DNA from: JAVZLH01 sp038883475
GTDB taxonomy: Archaea; Thermoproteota; Bathyarchaeia; Bathyarchaeales; Bathycorpusculaceae
DNA: 64,000 nucleotides
Direction of reading: 5' to 3'
Assembly: GCA_038883475.1 (NCBI GenBank)
Contig: JAVZMA010000003.1
Coordinates: forward strand, 1-64,000
Position 1 is the stretch's first letter, and each line of letters opens with the position of its first letter. This document shows positions 61,010 to 64,000 of the stretch, one piece after another. A program made the translations under genes and the position numbers. Under the pieces are notes generated by a model. That model ran no database searches. It worked only from the letters and a program-made list of their open reading frames with translations, and was not told where the DNA came from.

Positions 61010-61414
61010 TCAAAAATCTCCACCAATAATTTTCCTAGCCCTGTTTTGTTTTAGTTTTCTGTAAAGTTGCTCCACTTTCTCGCGGCTGACGTAGCCCTTA
61101 TGCGGTCGGAAGCCTCCAGAAAACCCATGCGGGATGTGCAAAAGCTCGTGGATTAGGGTTTTCTCCTTCTACTCCTCTGACAACTTGTCGTAACGTTCAG
61201 AAATAACCTCTATAATGTAGGATGGGGGAAGGTTAAGCGTTTCCTGCCATATCTTGCCTAAACCGTGGATGCGGGCAATTGTACGTTTGGATTTTGAGCC
61301 CTTACTTCTTACACAGAAGACGAATTGCGGCGGTATGTGGAAAAGGTTTAGGTTTTCAGCGATTTCGTCAACTCGCTTTTTCACATCTGAAGCTTCAACA
61401 TACTTTATTGGCAT
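61010..61414 (-). pseudogene. Predicted metallopeptidase interrupted by in-frame TAG
   Basis: Minus strand, ATG 61414 (AGGTGA about 8 bases upstream; ATG 61462 is a longer alternative). The frame runs 81 codons to TAG at 61171-61169, then continues in the same frame to TGA at 61012-61010 with TLIHELLHIPHGFSGGF-RPHKGYV and a basic helix. HELLH is the zinc-binding HExxH and the following G-F-x-x-G-F-R-P-H is typical of the archaeal/phage predicted metallopeptidase family (COG4900-like). Without readthrough the product lacks the catalytic motif. One base (G to T in GAG) would explain it. Same strand as the vapC gene. Confidence 0.65.
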
Positions 61415-61467
61415 AGGCTCGTCACCTAAACTCCTACGCGCTTGCGTGAATAAACTGTTCACGTTCT

Positions 61468-61893
61468 TTATAGTGTTGGAAGTCTCGTTATCCCTTCTAT
61501 TTTGTCAAAGTCTTCATCGAAAGAGTATATTTCCTTTATATTGTTTAGCCTCATGATGTCGACAGCTAAAGCGTCGTTGACTTCAAGTTTCAAATCGTCT
61601 CCTAGCTCTGCTGCAGCAAAGTACGCCTCTCGGGTTACACCCATTGTTTTCACGTTATCAAGCATGAACAACCCGCGGACGAGAGTGGTTAACTGATCCA
61701 GCGGCATGCCATGTTTGAGAATGTTCACTATTTCAGAAATGTGAATTACTGTCGTCATCACCTCTTCTTTTCCTTGAGATACGTTGCTGATTATCTTCTT
61801 TGCGTGTTCTTTCATCTGCCTCTCTTTTTGAGTTAGCTGTTTTTTCGGTTTATAGTAGGCGTAGATAAACACGTTAGCGTCTAAGAATCTCAT
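61468..61893 (-). CDS. vapC: PIN-domain ribonuclease, VapC-type toxin
   Basis: A 141-residue PIN domain. The acidic positions are D4 (RFLDANVFIYAY), E in HISEIVNIL, D in VNDALAVDIM and D in YSFDEDFDKIEG, giving the metal site of an RNA-cutting toxin. ATG overlaps the antitoxin stop by 4 bases, so the pair is a toxin-antitoxin module. Confidence 0.88.
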   Translation of the reverse strand: MRFLDANVFIYAYYKPKKQLTQKERQMKEHAKKIISNVSQGKEEVMTTVIHISEIVNILKHGMPLDQLTTLVRGLFMLDNVKTMGVTREAYFAAAELGDDLKLEVNDALAVDIMRLNNIKEIYSFDEDFDKIEGITRLPTL

Positions 61894-62135
61894 GCACTTG
61901 CCTCATAGAATTTCTTTTCGAACTGTTTCCAGCTTCCGATGGCTTCCACGCCCAAGTCAACTTTATCGAAGTTTTCAGTTAAGTCAACGCGGCGCTTAGG
62001 AATTATCTTCAAGTATCCTTTCCTCTTGATGATGTATAGCTCACGACTTTCTCCAATTTCAGCCTCACGCCAGTCCGCAGGCAAGATGAGACGCCCTTGA
62101 GCATCCACTTTTTTGACTTCAACACCAATTTCCAA
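61890..62135 (-). CDS. vapB: AbrB-family antitoxin (VapB-type)
   Basis: An 81-residue DNA-binding protein with the swapped-hairpin AbrB fold: VKKVDAQGRLILPADWREAE and YIIKRKGYLKIIPKR; the C-terminal 30 residues (LTENFDKVDLGVEAIGSWKQFEKKF) probably wrap and block VapC. TTG start 62135. Autoregulation on the CCATAA repeats just upstream is inferred. Confidence 0.85.
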   Translation of the reverse strand: MEIGVEVKKVDAQGRLILPADWREAEIGESRELYIIKRKGYLKIIPKRRVDLTENFDKVDLGVEAIGSWKQFEKKFYEASA

Positions 62136-62143
62136 ATATTACA

Positions 62144-62218
62144 CCATAAAATAGACTATCATGCCATAATATAAGGATTCCTCCATAAAAATGACAAGCG
62201 TTGGAACTGTGCCATAAT
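62144..62218. promoter_or_regulatory. Four CCATAA repeats at the vapBC promoter
   Basis: CCATAA occurs at 62144, 62164, 62183 and 62212 (spacing 20, 19 and 29 bases, close to two, two and three helical turns), all on one face. The second overlaps the TATA-like ataatata of vapB (minus strand, 62164-62174). Likely operator for VapB. Confidence 0.4.
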
Positions 62219-62289
62219 TTCGAAGAACTGTAGAAGATTAAAAGTCTCAGAAACTCTAGTTCAAAGCGTTGGCTGAATAGAAGCCAAGG

Positions 62290-62367
62290 TGGTGGACCGG
62301 GGGGGATTTGAACCCCCGACCTCCTGAGTGCAAGTCAGGCGTTCGTACCAAACTGAACTACCGGCCC
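62290..62367 (-). tRNA. tRNA-Ala(TGC)
   Basis: Minus strand, 5' G at 62367: acceptor GGGCCGG pairs with CCGGTCC, with the G3-U70 pair that marks alanine tRNA. D stem GTTC/GAAC, anticodon stem CCTGA/TCAGG around loop CTTGCAC (anticodon TGC), five-base variable loop AGGTC, T stem GGGGG/CCCCC with loop TTCAAAT, discriminator A at 62293. CCA follows in the DNA (62292-62290). No intron. Confidence 0.97.
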
Positions 62368-62462
62368 AAGGCTTTTCTTGATATTTTGGTGGCTCTGTTG
62401 GCTTTAAGGTTTTATGTATCACTGTTGTTACTATCACAGTCCTAAATTGAGGCGGCGAAACG

Positions 62463-63761
62463 GTGACGAAGGCTGACGATGCCGAAGCTTTGACGTCTGC
62501 TGGTTTAAGGGATATATTTTTTAATTTAAGCCTTTTTCAGTTTCTAACTTTCGTTAGGAGGGGCATATTCTACACTTTCATGATAAACTATCTTTACATG
62601 TTGATGGGAAACGTTACATCAACAGCGGCTCTTGGAACACTTAACATGCTTGCTTCGGCTTTGGGTCAAAATCTGCTTTGGGGCAAGATAAGCGACCGCT
62701 ACAAGGTAAGAGCAACGCTTATAATAGCAGGCGAAACCATAGCAGGATTCACCTACATGGCGGTCTTTCTGATTCACAGATCTTTTCTTGATGTTGAAAA
62801 CAATTTCGCTGCCGGCTTAACAATAATTTTCGGCTTATCTATACTGGAGTTCTTTTGGTCCATGTCGGATGTTGGATGGGCAGCGCTGCTAACGGATGTC
62901 ACAACTCCAACAACACGGGGAAAGGTTACCGGAACATTAAATTTCATCGCTTCGCTTGGCAGAATGGTAGGCATATTATGTGCTGGATACTTGTACTTTG
63001 ACGGGGAAGGCTTCAAAAGTGGAATAATCTTTTACATAGTAACCATTTTGCTTTTTATCGGAACAACAACAATGGCTTTAGTTTCAAGGCGTGAAAGAAC
63101 AAAAACCAAAACCAAAAACACCCTAGTGATCGACAAACAAGAGGAAAACGGGAATAAACTTTACATAGAAAACGAGAAAACCTACAACTGGTTTCTGGTA
63201 GCCCTCACAATAATAGTTTTAGGAGCAGCTTCAATAAATCAGATTTTCCTCCTGTTCCTAGAACTTCCAGAAGGGTTAGGTGCAGAAAGCTATGAAATGA
63301 GCATGATACTTGCCTCTTGGACTGTTGGCGGGATGATTGCAAGCATAGCTTCTGGATGGCTTGCCAACAAGATTGGAAAAAGTAAAGTGATACTGTTGGG
63401 GTTGATTTTAGCGATTTTTACGCCGCCGTCTTATGCCTTTGCCAAAGATGTCCCCTTAATGGCGTTAGTTTACGGATTCAATGGAGCATCATTCTGGATT
63501 ATTCAAACAGTTGGTTTCGCCCTCGCTGGAGACCTAATTCAAGAACACAAAAGAGGACGCCTACTGAGCCGGTATAACACAGTTATGGCATTAAGCTGGG
63601 GACCAGCAGGAATGCTTATCGGCGGACCATTCGCAGATTTTCAAATTAATGTCCTCGGATTGCCAAAACAAATAGCATGTGTTAACGCTTTCTATCTTTC
63701 TTCAATTATAGTAGCGTTGGGCACATTACTTTTTACTGTGAAAATAGCATTTAAATCCTAA
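62463..63761 (+). CDS. MFS transporter
   Basis: A 432-residue protein with about 12 membrane spans, a central charged loop (SRREFTKTKTK-like, about 215-240) and the MFS-type loop motif GKISDRYKVRATLI (about 78-91), repeated as GWLANKIGKSKVI in the second half. Substrate cannot be told. GTG start; TATA-like ttttatgta near 62412. Confidence 0.82.
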   Translation: MTKADDAEALTSAGLRDIFFNLSLFQFLTFVRRGIFYTFMINYLYMLMGNVTSTAALGTLNMLASALGQNLLWGKISDRYKVRATLIIAGETIAGFTYMAVFLIHRSFLDVENNFAAGLTIIFGLSILEFFWSMSDVGWAALLTDVTTPTTRGKVTGTLNFIASLGRMVGILCAGYLYFDGEGFKSGIIFYIVTILLFIGTTTMALVSRRERTKTKTKNTLVIDKQEENGNKLYIENEKTYNWFLVALTIIVLGAASINQIFLLFLELPEGLGAESYEMSMILASWTVGGMIASIASGWLANKIGKSKVILLGLILAIFTPPSYAFAKDVPLMALVYGFNGASFWIIQTVGFALAGDLIQEHKRGRLLSRYNTVMALSWGPAGMLIGGPFADFQINVLGLPKQIACVNAFYLSSIIVALGTLLFTVKIAFKS

Positions 63762-63807
63762 ACGCACTACATTTCTACCAACAAAAACTTAGGTGGGAGA
63801 AACACAT

Positions 63808-64000
63808 TTGGAGCTTAAAACCGTTAAAATTGACGTGCCAAAAGACAGTAACGTGATTTTGGGAATGGCGCATTTCATTAAGACTGTTGAAGACCTTTAC
63901 GAAGCCTTGGTTAACGCTGTTCCAAACATAAAGTTTGGCATTGGGTTCTGCGAAAGCTCTGGTCCATGCTTGGTTAGGCATGAGGGAAACGATGAAGCGT
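63808..64000 (+). CDS. Adenosine-specific kinase, N-terminal part (cut by window edge)
   Basis: The first 64 residues read LELKTVKIDVPKDSNVILGMAHFIKTVEDLYEALV, KFGIGFCESSG and RHEGNDEA, matching the small archaeal adenosine-specific kinase family (PF04008). TTG start 63808 follows AGGTGGGA. The 3' end is beyond the window. Confidence 0.8.
   Translation, partial: MELKTVKIDVPKDSNVILGMAHFIKTVEDLYEALVNAVPNIKFGIGFCESSGPCLVRHEGNDEA

Noticed and set aside
61010..61414. General recoding of TAG as pyrrolysine in this genome
   Set aside because: TAG ends rpl37ae, Brix, polB, sua5 and the thermosome in normal positions, so TAG is an ordinary stop here; only local readthrough remains open.

Overview
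The window is archaeal, most likely from an uncultured TACK-group archaeon close to Bathyarchaeia; this is inferred from gene content without any search. Supporting genes are a proteasome alpha subunit, Rrp4/Rrp41/Rrp42 exosome genes, SBDS, prefoldin, thermosome, a family B DNA polymerase, STT3/AglB, CDP-archaeol synthase, ribosomal proteins eL37-type (L37Ae), eL41 and eL38, and a five-subunit archaeal CO dehydrogenase/acetyl-CoA synthase (ACDS). eL38 points to the TACK/Asgard side. Many genes start with TTG or GTG, and several have AT-rich TATA boxes about 25 bases before a short leader.

Layout. 1-348 holds the start of a tyrosine-recombinase-like gene running off the left edge. 475-9417 is the conserved proteasome/exosome/ribosome-biogenesis cluster (psmA, SBDS, rrp4, rrp41, rrp42, rpl37ae, Brix, pcc1, pfdB, DUF3194, DHH), broken by two glycosyltransferase genes and by an assembly gap at 5148-5243 whose flanks are the same 131 bases. 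9476-11923 is an ECF transporter energising module. 12001-12699 has hexuloisomerase and a tiny eL41 gene without a normal start codon. 12939-18534 is a type IV pilus-like locus (ATPase, two TadC-like membrane proteins, a small pilin and a 618-residue pilin-adhesin).

18537-32081 holds small zinc-ribbon and membrane proteins, an endonuclease IV-like protein, agmatinase, an RNA m5C methyltransferase, DNA polymerase B, a QueT-like S component with a structured leader, and an N-glycosylation pair (GPT-type transferase and AglB). 32161-47336 holds GcvT, DUF362, an HDAC-family enzyme, topoisomerase I, CDP-archaeol synthase, RadB, an RNase H-fold protein, Clp1 kinase, endonuclease III, a PAC4-like protein with a UbiD decarboxylase, a CBS protein, Sua5 and the thermosome.

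47398-59099 is one long minus-strand block: cofE, a metallo-beta-lactamase pterin-type enzyme, deoxyhypusine synthase, two CooC-type ATPases, then cdhA-cdhB-cdhC-cdhD-cdhE. It is the metabolic core of the window: acetyl-CoA synthesis or cleavage through the archaeal Wood-Ljungdahl pathway, with metal-centre maturation factors alongside; an FrhB-like F420 oxidoreductase gene diverges from cofE. The right end has eL38, a stand-alone encapsulin-type ferritin-like protein, a TAG-interrupted metallopeptidase, a VapBC-type module with a repeated CCATAA motif in its promoter, tRNA-Ala(TGC), an MFS transporter and the start of an adenosine-specific kinase.

Items most worth a second look: the queT leader, whose hairpin loop can pair with the Shine-Dalgarno; the large pilin that looks like a pilin fold split by an adhesin; the AUC-initiated eL41; the amber codon just before the HExxH motif; and the duplicated edges of the assembly gap.
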